Notes: generated from the letters alone by a model not told the origin. A DNA stretch of 64,000 nucleotides from Photobacterium sanctipauli (GCF_003026495.1 NZ_PYMA01000008.1:1-64000), one strand, 5' to 3'. Counted from the first letter of the stretch, positions 26,634-34,990 are shown. Program-made: numbers and translations.

Positions 26634-29153
26634 CTAGCTCTCAAGTCCTTTTTTAAGAAACTCCAAACTAGCACGGGTTCTTTTCACCAATACCGGATCA
26701 ACATTTTGATAGCCCAGGAAGCTGGCACAATCTTCTAAGCAATTTAAGTATCGGTTTCGCGTCTGTAAGCGGAGATCATCCATTATAGAGTCCTGAATGC
26801 CAACGATGGATGAAAACGGTTCGCTCCAAATAGCCCCGTCAAAAAAGTACGCCGTATGCTTATCAAAAATAGAGACTATTGCGCTGACACCAACAAAGCG
26901 CATAAATGAACCATCAGATTTGAACTGCTCCATTTTCGATATGTCTTCGCCTTTATCGATAAGATTTCCGACTAGTTCCTTCTTATCTTTTTCAACTAAC
27001 TCCTCAAAGATCTCCTCAGAAGCACTAACTAAAATATCAGGAAGACGGCTAGCCAGTTCGGCAAAAAGTGACTCAACATCTTCCCTGACACTAACCGAAC
27101 TATCTGATAGCGAATCGGACCAATATTTATTAAGGATCTCCCACTCAATATTGCTCAGGGAATGAGCTGGCTGAAACACAGTACCCGTCAGACGGCCATT
27201 AGAGACATGTTTGTAATATGCAACCTCGCTGGCAATAATTTCTTCCGGCTTAATCGCTAATGACTTAAATAGTGGGTGCGTTTTATCGACAAAGATTTCT
27301 ACGGCTTCGCCTTTATTCACAACCACAGGTAATACCGTGCCTTTATGATTAAGGACCATTGGGCGATGTACCGAATAACACTCAACATCAATTGGCTGAC
27401 TGTTGGTGCCATCAGCCAGCTTGACCGAGCACCCCGAAATAGAAAGTGACTCATCATAGTCCGAATTTATCTGTAGGTATTCCGGCGAGAGCTTGTTGGG
27501 TGTACCACGGGGGGAATCGCATTTAGAGCAATTTTCAGCCTCGGCGGTATTTCTAGTATTGCAAACCAAACATAACCACGGCTCGACTACTTCAGGGACC
27601 TGTGATGCACCGCATAAATGGCATGACAGCGCAGACAACGGAATTTCCGCCTCACATTCAAGGCATGGCTTACCGATCAAAGTTGCGCCGCAGGCCATGC
27701 ATAGTTCGGCTGACTGGAGGTTTTCGGCCGAACATTCCGGACACTCAACAAGCGACTCGACAGGTTTCGTATCGGCCTCCTCAACAAGCTTCCACCATTC
27801 ATCATCATCGAAATAGCCCGGCAATCCCTCATGAAATTTCCGGAGGTATTCTTTTTCTGTCGGTCGGGGGATGCGACTTGCTTTATTTTTTTCTTCATCC
27901 CAGTACCCCATATAGAGATCTTTCTTGCCAAACTGGCGAACACGGCGGAACCCCTGAAAAAGGGTATATATTGGAGAGTCATTTGGAACCCCGTTAGTGC
28001 GGCCGGGCCAGAGAGAAGTACTGCCTCGAAGAAAATGAATCGCATGCTGCCATTCCGGGCTACTACGCTGGAAATCTTGCTTCATGAAATCAACTGGGAC
28101 GTGGTCAATTTCAACCTCACCGATAATACGGCCGTAAGTACTATCAGCAGGGTAATCCTTGAATGATATGCCAAATTCGTCAACAAATTCAAAAAAGGCC
28201 GCTTTTTCCAGTAACCTAATTGCTCGCCCGTTTCGGATCAAATCAATGCCAAAATGAGATTCATCATCATAGCGCTGGATCCCAACCCAGCCCTTGACGG
28301 TTTCATCTATCGTCCTTAATGACAAGGAGGGACAGGCCGGACATGATTCACGATCTTCTGGCACTAGGGCAAAGCACTCAGTACAACGTTTCTGGGTGCC
28401 GATAACTTCAGAAAACTCTCGCTTGGCATAAACCCTCCCAATACCTTTGTGTTCGACGAAGCGCTTACTTCCCCAGACACAATGATGGAAAGGCTTGCAA
28501 GGCTCGCCATTGACAACAATATTGACTAATTTCTGCTTCAGTAAAGTGGAGTAACGGCGGCCAATTTCAGACCGTACCTTCGGGCGGCCGTAAGCAATCA
28601 ACTTTTGAATAAAGTCTGAGTTCGCATTACCTTTTGGCCACCAATTCGATATTTCAACAATGGTACCGTTTTCAAAACCATCAGGCTTATCGACAAGCTC
28701 AGGGATAACCTCAAAGCTGGCTTGCTCCTGGATGGCAATAAGATCGACAACAACTTTCAGTGCCTGTGAATCCCCCTTACGGGCGGTTATAACCGTTGTC
28801 CGGCTACCCAGCTTGCCCGTGGCAATGTTGAGTCCCATCCCGAACAGGCCCAGGCTATCGTATGGGTTGTTGCCGGAAAACCCTGCTTTTAGCGCTTTTT
28901 CTGCCATTTCAGGGGACATACCGATACCGTTATCACGGACACGGATAGTCCCCAGGTTATCCTCCAGCTCCTTGCGGGAAGGAAGGTCCACAATTGCCAT
29001 CGGGTTCGATACCTCAAAACCCGAGTTTCTCGATAGCGTAAAGGAGTCAATAGCGTTATCTATTAGCTCAGATAGCGCATCCATTGGCTTAAGCGGTGTA
29101 TGGGTTAAGGCAATAAGAACTTTGGGATCCGGCGTCAGGTCAAAAGGCTTCAT
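26634..29153 (-). CDS. MORC/MutL-like GHKL ATPase with zinc clusters
   Basis: An 839-aa protein. The GHKL ATPase motifs are ELIDNAIDS (~28-36), RVRDNGIGM (~70-78) and GLFGMGLNIATGKLGS (~100-115). The central region has CTEC...CPAC (~260-275). A second group, CPEC...CMAC...CLEC...CHLC (~470-515), and a third, WLCLVC...CSKC, a RanBP2-like finger (~527-548), follow. MORC-type GHKL ATPases are known in prokaryotic restriction-modification operons with C5-methylases, helicases and nucleases. The ATG overlaps methyltransferase 2 (ATGA), and the stop abuts the helicase gene. It probably acts as an ATP-gated DNA clamp; that is inference from MORC and MutL. Confidence 0.88.
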   Translation of the reverse strand: MKPFDLTPDPKVLIALTHTPLKPMDALSELIDNAIDSFTLSRNSGFEVSNPMAIVDLPSRKELEDNLGTIRVRDNGIGMSPEMAEKALKAGFSGNNPYDSLGLFGMGLNIATGKLGSRTTVITARKGDSQALKVVVDLIAIQEQASFEVIPELVDKPDGFENGTIVEISNWWPKGNANSDFIQKLIAYGRPKVRSEIGRRYSTLLKQKLVNIVVNGEPCKPFHHCVWGSKRFVEHKGIGRVYAKREFSEVIGTQKRCTECFALVPEDRESCPACPSLSLRTIDETVKGWVGIQRYDDESHFGIDLIRNGRAIRLLEKAAFFEFVDEFGISFKDYPADSTYGRIIGEVEIDHVPVDFMKQDFQRSSPEWQHAIHFLRGSTSLWPGRTNGVPNDSPIYTLFQGFRRVRQFGKKDLYMGYWDEEKNKASRIPRPTEKEYLRKFHEGLPGYFDDDEWWKLVEEADTKPVESLVECPECSAENLQSAELCMACGATLIGKPCLECEAEIPLSALSCHLCGASQVPEVVEPWLCLVCNTRNTAEAENCSKCDSPRGTPNKLSPEYLQINSDYDESLSISGCSVKLADGTNSQPIDVECYSVHRPMVLNHKGTVLPVVVNKGEAVEIFVDKTHPLFKSLAIKPEEIIASEVAYYKHVSNGRLTGTVFQPAHSLSNIEWEILNKYWSDSLSDSSVSVREDVESLFAELASRLPDILVSASEEIFEELVEKDKKELVGNLIDKGEDISKMEQFKSDGSFMRFVGVSAIVSIFDKHTAYFFDGAIWSEPFSSIVGIQDSIMDDLRLQTRNRYLNCLEDCASFLGYQNVDPVLVKRTRASLEFLKKGLES

Positions 29154-30322
29154 TTATTTAATTCCTCGAGAAAACTCAAAATAGCCCCTGATATAGCAGC
29201 AGATAACTTCACAGGGACACCGTTACCTATCGTCTTGAACTTATTGGTTAGTGTCATGTCTTCAGGGAGCTTATATTCATTAGGCACAGACTGGATCAGC
29301 ATAGCCTCGCGCACAGACAGGCGCCGCGGAAGCGTCGGATGCAAATGCACCTCATTATTGCCGTAAGCCGCAGTCGGGCTATATCTGTAGCGGTGGAGGC
29401 GCTTGAAGCTCTTGCGGGATACATCACCTTCAAGGACTTCACCGATTTTACTGCTTTTTGGGGAAAGCCATTCATCACTGTTGGGCAGCGAAAAACGGGC
29501 TTCGTCGCAAATATATGTTCCGACCATCAATGACTCGGGACAGGGAGGACGATCGGGTACCCCTCCTTTTTCAACAGGTTCATTGGGCCAGCTAAAACGG
29601 GACTTGGCACCATGGAATTCAGGGACTTCAGGCCATGGAAACCAATTTTCATACATTTCAAAAAAGGCATTTGTCGCGTAACTGCGCAGCCTGGGAACCG
29701 AATCCGATATCGAGACAAGTTTCTTTAAACGTGGCGATGGCAGAAGGGGGCGCAAATAAGTCTTCCGGAAACCAACAATAAAAACACGCTCGCGGTCCTG
29801 AGGGACCCCAAAATCAAGCGCATTCAGTATTTTTATATCAACCACATAACGGCTGGTTAATTTATCCAGAAGGTTTGCCAGAAATTCACGGTGCTTGCTT
29901 GTGCGCAAAAGGCCAGGGACATTCTCAAACAAGAAGAAGGCAGGGTTAATTTCAAGAATACGGTTTACGTACACTTCCGATAGCTTTCCGTTGCTCCCCG
30001 TTTCCCCTTTGTTTTTGCCGCCTACAGAAAAGTCCGGGCAAGGTGGGCCACCAATAATCCCAAACAAGCCTGGCGGTTTATTGCCACCAAAAGCTTCACT
30101 CAGGATTTCATTCGGACCAATCTCCAATACAGACCGTGTATTCTGGACCTTCGCCGAAGGGCCGCTGTACCCCAGTGAGGACACTCCAGCTTCAAACCCC
30201 TTCACAAAAGGCAAATAGTTTTCGTTATGCCAGAGGGTATGAAACCCATTCTGCAAGAAGCCTATATCTAGGAAGCCTGCACCGGTGAAAAATGACAGTA
30301 GAGGTATGCCGTCTAACTTCAT
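29150..30322 (-). CDS. DNA (cytosine-5) methyltransferase 2
   Basis: A 390-aa C5-methyltransferase. Motif I FFTGAGFLDIGF, motif IV GGPPCPDFSVGGKNKG (catalytic Cys95), motif VI FENVPGLLR, motif VIII QDRERVFIVGF, then RRLSVREAMLIQSVP and KTIGNGVPV. It is a paralogue of methyltransferase 1, with the same block FKRLHRYRYSPTAAYGNNEV but a different preceding variable region. It is the first gene of the leftward operon methyltransferase 2 - MORC-like - helicase - unknown protein, overlapping the next gene by 4 bp. It should protect host DNA from the linked nucleases. Confidence 0.95.
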   Translation of the reverse strand: MKLDGIPLLSFFTGAGFLDIGFLQNGFHTLWHNENYLPFVKGFEAGVSSLGYSGPSAKVQNTRSVLEIGPNEILSEAFGGNKPPGLFGIIGGPPCPDFSVGGKNKGETGSNGKLSEVYVNRILEINPAFFLFENVPGLLRTSKHREFLANLLDKLTSRYVVDIKILNALDFGVPQDRERVFIVGFRKTYLRPLLPSPRLKKLVSISDSVPRLRSYATNAFFEMYENWFPWPEVPEFHGAKSRFSWPNEPVEKGGVPDRPPCPESLMVGTYICDEARFSLPNSDEWLSPKSSKIGEVLEGDVSRKSFKRLHRYRYSPTAAYGNNEVHLHPTLPRRLSVREAMLIQSVPNEYKLPEDMTLTNKFKTIGNGVPVKLSAAISGAILSFLEELNK

Positions 30323-30515
30323 GGCCTTTCACAACTAAACATCGATAAAACAGTATGGTAGCACTGAATTCCGACTATGTAGAGAGCAGCACCTACTGCG
30401 CAATAAGCCTGTAGACATATAACGCATAACAACAAAACACTTATATGACACAGATCACTTAACGAGAAGGCGCAATTCAATATATTACACATATGATTAG
30501 GCAGAGGATAAATAT

Positions 30516-30887
30516 ATGAATTACAACACGGATATTCTTCCACTTTTAAAAAATTACATCGGAATGGAATTAGAGAGCCTATCCGGGAGGTCTAATATAT
30601 TTGTAAACAATGTTGATATAAGTGGTTTATCTCTCACCTGTGCCGATGGGAAACCGTTCACCGAATCACATCGACGAGCAAAAATCGTATTCGAAAAACT
30701 CCTTGAAGAGGAAGTGGTTCACGTCGATGCAGCATTAGAAAACAGCGGTAGCCGAAGAAATATTCCTGAAACCCTTCTTGCTAACTTACCCTTCATTGAA
30801 TTTGGAAAAGTTAACAATAGGCAACACCTCTTCCTTCAGGAAGAAGATACACATGAATTAGGAACATTAAAGCAAAGAATGGAATAA
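30516..30887 (+). CDS. stand-alone copy of the shared island domain
   Basis: A 123-aa protein that consists only of the domain found at the N termini of the McrB-like NTPase and the 24145-24879 protein: YIGMELESLSGRSNIFVNNV, VHVDAALENSGSRRNIPETL, ANLPFIEFG and DTHELGTLKQ. I do not recognise the family. The ATG has AGAGGATA upstream. It is transcribed divergently from methyltransferase 2 with 193 bp between starts. It could compete with or modulate the larger domain-bearing proteins. Confidence 0.75.
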   Translation: MNYNTDILPLLKNYIGMELESLSGRSNIFVNNVDISGLSLTCADGKPFTESHRRAKIVFEKLLEEEVVHVDAALENSGSRRNIPETLLANLPFIEFGKVNNRQHLFLQEEDTHELGTLKQRME

Positions 30888-31200
30888 CTATACACTTTGT
30901 CGGCACAGGAATAGACTGACTAAATGCCCACAATAGTGGGCGCCTTTAAAAAGATATGCGAACATTCCCTACTGAATTAATTATCGCCTCAAAGATACCT
31001 TCCGTGATGTACCTACAACCTTTAGTACCTGAGACATAATTTTCTTATTTTTGCTTCACATTTTCATAAGATTCAGGAGGAACAATCATAATGGATAAAC
31101 TCATTTATTTTAGTCAATACAACATCAGAATGAATCCCCCTCATAGGCAATGGGATTAATTTACTTCAAAATAAAATATTTATGTAAAAATGAAAAATAT
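30888..31200. other. intergenic region after the shared-domain gene
   Basis: Contains a GCCCAC-AATA-GTGGGC hairpin (30926-30941), a possible weak terminator. A 22-codon frame at 31091-31159 (MDKLIYFSQYNIRMNPPHRQWD) has AGGAGG 10 nt upstream of its ATG. I cannot support it as a gene; it may be a decayed reading frame. Confidence 0.4.
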
Positions 31201-31701
31201 CTAAATATTTTGTTTACTAGTTACACACGGTCGAGCCTCAAACAAATTAATATCTAACTCAAGCATTGGCAAAGGGCTTTCCCCTCTCACCTCACAAGAC
31301 TGCGCCTCTCCACATAACCAGCAGCATACAAAATCAATTAGCTCATCTACAGAAAAGCTAGCAGACTTCTTCAAAGCACATTCCCAGATAACCAATACTC
31401 TCCACCCGTTCTTTTCAAGCCACTCCTTGGCCTTACTATCACGCTCACGGTTACGTCGGAATTTCTCAAGCCAAAATGCTTGGTTTGATTTTGGAATATG
31501 TGAAACTCTGCATTCATCATGAGCGTGCCAAAAGCAGCCATGTACAAAGATAACTGCCTTGTATTTGGGAAAGACCAGATCAGGAGAGCCTTTAAGGTCT
31601 CGGACGTGTAACCGGTAACGAAATCCCTTGGAGAAAATGAGCTTACGTAAGCCAACCTCCAACTTGGTATTTTTCGATGAGAATAACGACATGTCAGGCA
31701 T
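31201..31701 (-). CDS. vsr: very short patch repair endonuclease Vsr
   Basis: A 166-aa Vsr endonuclease, which nicks T:G mismatches arising from deaminated 5-methylcytosine. It has SKNTKLEVGLRKLIFSKGFR, KGSPDLVFPKYKAVIFVHGC and FWHAHDEC, with the predicted catalytic Asp41 and His54/His59. The N terminus is about ten residues shorter than typical Vsr. Vsr genes usually accompany C5-methyltransferases, so it should counter the mutagenic load of the two methylases upstream. Confidence 0.93.
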   Translation of the reverse strand: MPDMSLFSSKNTKLEVGLRKLIFSKGFRYRLHVRDLKGSPDLVFPKYKAVIFVHGCFWHAHDECRVSHIPKSNQAFWLEKFRRNRERDSKAKEWLEKNGWRVLVIWECALKKSASFSVDELIDFVCCWLCGEAQSCEVRGESPLPMLELDINLFEARPCVTSKQNI

Positions 31702-32435
31702 AAGAAAAAATACTCTTTTCCATTACCCAATAAGTATAATCAAAGGATTAACTAACAGCAGGCCGACTTTTCACGATGCATATCTCTTAACAAGACAACA
31801 ATATTGATTCAGTTTTTTGCTTCACAACCGCAAATAATCAGTAAAGTGTTAGGTGCGCATTTGGAAAGGGCGCGTCTCTGTTGTGAAAGGGAGATAATGG
31901 CGTTCCCAACGCCTACAAGCTTGTTGCTAGAGACAGTGTGGTGACAAATTGCTATGGGGCTGCTTCCCGCTCATATCACTCAAAAATTGGTGACTAGATC
32001 CGGCTGATTTGACGCTGTCGTCCAAAATCGTTCGTCGATTTTACTTTATCTTACGCCTCTAAGCCCTGCCATTGCTGGACTTCGGCATCTTCGTACTCCC
32101 TCGTCTCTTTTTTCAAAAAGAGACGAGGGTGAGGCAGTGACCACGTTTATGGGTCTGCTGATTTTATTGATTTGACGGCTTGTCTGCCAGGTACTGTATC
32201 GATACCTATGACTCTTGGTTAGAAAGATGAAAAGGTCTAAACCTTGTAAATACGTCCCCTTTGAATCAAAACTCTGAGCTTTTCAGCCGATCAGCTCTTC
32301 GGCATCATCGTCTATGACGAATATACGGCCATTCTAGTACTGTTATTGCAACCTGCTGATTACGTTGACGGGTAAAAAAGAAAACCACAGTGGAACTCTG
32401 CGGCCTTGTGCTTGAAGTTCAACGATTATGGCTGA
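31702..32435. other. ~730 bp apparently non-coding region in the island distal end
   Basis: No frame with a credible start, ribosome site and length was found on either strand. It holds a long inverted repeat (32098-32129). It may be remnant DNA or carry an RNA or recombination site that I cannot identify. Confidence 0.4.
32098..32129. repeat. 15-bp perfect inverted repeat
   Basis: CCCTCGTCTCTTTTT, two bases (TC), then AAAAAGAGACGAGGG. It would fold as a strong hairpin on either strand. It has no U tract after the stem, so it is not a standard terminator. Confidence 0.8.
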
Positions 32436-32603
32436 CTATCTCAAGTACTTACTCACAAAGTGATGAAAAGTGCCCTCTTCATCAAGAGTGCTGCCATAAA
32501 GCTGGTAAACGAACTGATGGGTATCCGCATTAAATATCAACACACAGTTATAGCCGACTTCAGTGTAATAACGAACTCCCTGAAATTGGTAGACCTTCTT
32601 CAT
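32436..32603 (-). CDS. small protein of unknown function (55 aa)
   Basis: A 55-aa frame, MKKVYQFQGVRYYTEVGYN..., ending HHFVSKYLR. Its start is convincing: AGGAGGTCAT lies directly upstream of the ATG. I recognise no family; it is rich in aromatic residues (Tyr, Phe). It is divergent from the small gene at 32785 with ~180 bp between starts. Confidence 0.6.
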   Translation of the reverse strand: MKKVYQFQGVRYYTEVGYNCVLIFNADTHQFVYQLYGSTLDEEGTFHHFVSKYLR

Positions 32604-32784
32604 ATGACCTCCTATTAGCTAATGGGCCTCCAGATTACAGTAATGAACAGGATGTCAAGAAACCTGCCAAACACCGATGGCCAACTGCCTTTTCCAAAGC
32701 ACGATTTTCCCCGGCGTAAGTGTATTTCCAGCACTTAGATCTTCGTTGATGATGAAATCTAATTTCTTGAAAGAGGTGTCATTT

Positions 32785-33027
32785 ATGAAAAGTTTAATCG
32801 AGCTAATAGACTTCGTTGCTTTTGCACATCATGGGGCTTTCATGACCGTGGAAGAAGAACTCGAAATCAAAAAGCAGCTCATCATTACCCTGTTCATACT
32901 TGAGCGAGAAAGCACAGAGGTCTTCTCTCATCAAGCGATTGGAGATGCAGAATTCATCCTCGGCAAGGATGAAGTCGAACGCTTACAAGAAGAGCTTGGT
33001 ATCATCGTGATTGGGCCGACACATTAG
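32785..33027 (+). CDS. small protein of unknown function (80 aa)
   Basis: An 80-aa protein (MKSLIELIDFVAFAHHGAFM..., LEIKKQLIITLFILERES, ILGKDEVERLQEELGI). The ATG at 32785 has GAGGTG 8 nt upstream; the frame is open to 32677 but without a better ribosome site. Mostly helical by composition, acidic. No family recognised. A hairpin follows the stop. It is the last gene before attR1. Confidence 0.6.
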   Translation: MKSLIELIDFVAFAHHGAFMTVEEELEIKKQLIITLFILERESTEVFSHQAIGDAEFILGKDEVERLQEELGIIVIGPTH

Positions 33028-33050
33028 AACTCTCAATGTGGTAAATTCAT

Positions 33051-33079
33051 AACCAGATGGGAGATAGTCTCATCTGGTT
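33051..33079 (+). terminator. hairpin after the 80-aa gene
   Basis: AACCAGATG-GGAGATAGTCT-CATCTGGTT, with flanking GGTAAA/TTTACC extending the pairing. T tract is weak (TATTTACC), so terminator function is moderately likely. Confidence 0.55.
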
Positions 33080-33270
33080 ATTTACCATATTTGAATGGCC
33101 GAAAAGTCATAATAAAGGAACTTTATTTTAGACTCTTTTCTCATATGAGTAAGTTTTTTTCAGCTTCTTCGTAAGCAATTGATTTATGCGGTTGCTGATG
33201 TGGTATCGAGCAACAACAAAAGAAATCAAATTATTGATTTTATTGAATAAAAATCCTCAAAGCCAGCTGG

Positions 33271-33286
33271 CGCCAGCTCCACCAAA
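33271..33286 (+). repeat. attR1 of the ssrA island
   Basis: CGCCAGCTCCACCAAA, a 16-base perfect direct repeat of the ssrA 3' end (13170-13185). A terminator-like hairpin follows 8 nt later. Confidence 0.88.
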
Positions 33287-33293
33287 CGTTTGG

Positions 33294-33329
33294 AAAGGGC
33301 AGTAACTCCCTGAGTTACTGCCCTTTTTG
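33294..33329. terminator. terminator after attR1
   Basis: AAAGGGCAGTAACT-CCCTG-AGTTACTGCCCTTTTT. Strong stem with a T tract. It resembles the hairpin after attR2 (35276-35309), which has the same outer stem but different, still complementary, inner bases. Confidence 0.85.
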
Positions 33330-33386
33330 TATTTATGCATTTCACAAGACCTTTAAATGGCTAAATGGTTAAATGGCCTAGCGACT

Positions 33387-34652
33387 TTATGAGGCTCTGG
33401 GGATTCTAAAATCTTCATCCAAGCTCTGCCAATGTTGCACCATTGCTCTCTTGTGCTCATCAATCATTGGCAACTTTTGCAGTAACTCTGGCCAATGATT
33501 TCGGGCCTTATCTATTACATCAAGCAAATGTGGCTTAATCGCTACCCACGGTGCTCCGGCCTTCTCAGCCCACACTTCAAAGTGCTTCATGGTGATTTCA
33601 AACCATTGCTTGGTTCCCACCATGTTCAGCGCAAGGCTGTCATTTTCTATATACGGAGAGGTGAATACCACATCGTAAAGGGGGGACAAGCGCGGGGAGA
33701 ATGCATCGCTATAAATCAACGTCCAGTTTTTAAGGTGTGCATCGCCGTTGCCAAGCAAAATGTTAATCAGTAGCCTTCTTGCCATCTGCTGAATGTCTTT
33801 CAAGCGCTCTGAACTTGACTGGTAGATGACACTGCCAAGCTGCGCGTAATTAACCCGTTGATACTTGTCCGAGGGGTAGAGGCCAAACACTTGAGCAAAA
33901 TCTTCCGTATGAATACGGCCATTATCACTGCGGTCAAAACGCTTTATCCCATAAGCATACTGCTCATCTGGCAATCTAATGCTTGGCAAGCCTTCCAGCT
34001 CATCGAGTTCGATTAGCCGCACTTCCGGGATCTCTGCCCCCGCTGCTTCAGCCAATTTCATGCAAGTGTACTCATTAACAGGCACACCTTTATGAACAGT
34101 GGATGGGGTTTTAATAATCCACATATCCTCCGAGATTTCCTGATCGATATGATATCGACCATCCAGATGTGATGAGGAAAACTTCATCTGTACACCAGCC
34201 AATGAGAATTTAGTATCAGCATGTTTAACATTGATTTGCTGAGGCTCTGTCGATAATCGCTGCTCCAGCGCCCAATCGGGCACATCACCCGCTTTTATCG
34301 GCTTAGCGATTAGTGCTCCTGGCAAGTTAGCGCCTAAGTAGGCAAGGATCGAAAACTCATTGTTTACGTGGCATTGGAGCGCTTTGGCTGTCAGCTCTCT
34401 CAATGCTCCCTCTGGCAACAGGTTGGATAATACAGGCGGGATTTTATCGGTCCGAATCTGGGGCTTATCTAAATAGCCAGGGTCACGCAGTTGCCTCAAA
34501 GTAAAAACAGGCCGCTTCTCAACTGGCATCGCAACAAATTCGGGATTGAAGGTCAGTATATTTTTTCCACCAGCATAATGCGCTATAACAGCGACATCGA
34601 TACCGTGTAGTTGGATGTTTAAGCCTTCAACTTTCTCGAGCTGCTTGCTCAT
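33387..34652 (-). CDS. hipA: HipA-like serine/threonine kinase toxin
   Basis: A 421-aa HipA-family kinase. Visible motifs: N-terminal HipA region (VPVNEYTCMKLAEAAGAEIP), ATP-binding IIKTPST, the catalytic block LLGNGDAHLKNWTLIY (~295-310) and the metal-binding PLYDVV. HipA kinases phosphorylate GltX or related targets and can induce dormancy; here the target is unknown. The ATG overlaps the hipB stop by 4 bp (ATGA). Kinase motifs appear intact. Confidence 0.92.
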   Translation of the reverse strand: MSKQLEKVEGLNIQLHGIDVAVIAHYAGGKNILTFNPEFVAMPVEKRPVFTLRQLRDPGYLDKPQIRTDKIPPVLSNLLPEGALRELTAKALQCHVNNEFSILAYLGANLPGALIAKPIKAGDVPDWALEQRLSTEPQQINVKHADTKFSLAGVQMKFSSSHLDGRYHIDQEISEDMWIIKTPSTVHKGVPVNEYTCMKLAEAAGAEIPEVRLIELDELEGLPSIRLPDEQYAYGIKRFDRSDNGRIHTEDFAQVFGLYPSDKYQRVNYAQLGSVIYQSSSERLKDIQQMARRLLINILLGNGDAHLKNWTLIYSDAFSPRLSPLYDVVFTSPYIENDSLALNMVGTKQWFEITMKHFEVWAEKAGAPWVAIKPHLLDVIDKARNHWPELLQKLPMIDEHKRAMVQHWQSLDEDFRIPRAS

Positions 34653-34978
34653 GAGTTATCCTCTGAGTTGAACCAAAACCCAAGGTCATCAGAGTCATCT
34701 TCTAGCTCACCTTTACTTTTGCCAAGTTCACTTTGGCTGTCTGGTACCCTCTCAACTAGAGAAGATGCCGCTTTACCTCCCTTAGGAACAATAGAAAGCT
34801 CTAAATCCAACCCTTCCAGTACTCTAATCAAAGTCGATAGTTTTACGTCACTACCTGCTTCAATACGTTGATATTGTTGCTGCTTCATGCCAATTCGCAT
34901 GTACATATCTTTTTGCTCGATACCCAGCTTTTTACGTTGCTCAATGAGCAGCGCTGCAATTTCATCAATATTCTTCAT
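34649..34978 (-). CDS. hipB: HipB-like antitoxin, XRE family
   Basis: A 109-aa antitoxin and autorepressor. The HTH lies at ~10-65 (LLIEQRKKLGIEQKDMYMRI, MKQQQYQRIEAG). The C-terminal tail (~75-109) is acidic and ends LGFWFNSEDNS, similar to the flexible HipB tail with a terminal Trp. The ATG at 34978 has GAGGTGTG upstream. It overlaps hipA. Four operator palindromes lie immediately upstream (34991-35096). Confidence 0.88.
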   Translation of the reverse strand: MKNIDEIAALLIEQRKKLGIEQKDMYMRIGMKQQQYQRIEAGSDVKLSTLIRVLEGLDLELSIVPKGGKAASSLVERVPDSQSELGKSKGELEDDSDDLGFWFNSEDNS

Positions 34979-34990
34979 CACACACCTCAA

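Larger units (their letters stand above)
13184..33286. mobile_element. ~20 kb genomic island inserted at ssrA with an R-M-like defence cargo
   Basis: Bounded by the 16-bp direct repeats at 13170-13185 and 33271-33286. The integrase-proximal end carries two P4-type integrases, an AlpA-like gene and two more recombinase-related ORFs. The cargo is a C-protein circuit, an McrB/DUF2357 pair, two C5-methyltransferases, a MORC-like ATPase, an Mrr-helicase fusion, a protein of unknown function, a stand-alone copy of that protein's N-terminal domain, and Vsr. The distal end has two small unknown genes and ~0.7 kb of apparently non-coding DNA. The second integrase and AlpA region is visibly AT-rich relative to the core genes. 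ssrA is also the insertion site of VPI-1 in V. cholerae. Confidence 0.88.

Noticed and set aside
30373..30383. Possible fourth C-box (GACTATGTAGA) between methyltransferase 2 and the 123-aa gene
   Set aside because: Only the GACTAT half matches, and the flanking CCGTGG-type sequence is absent.
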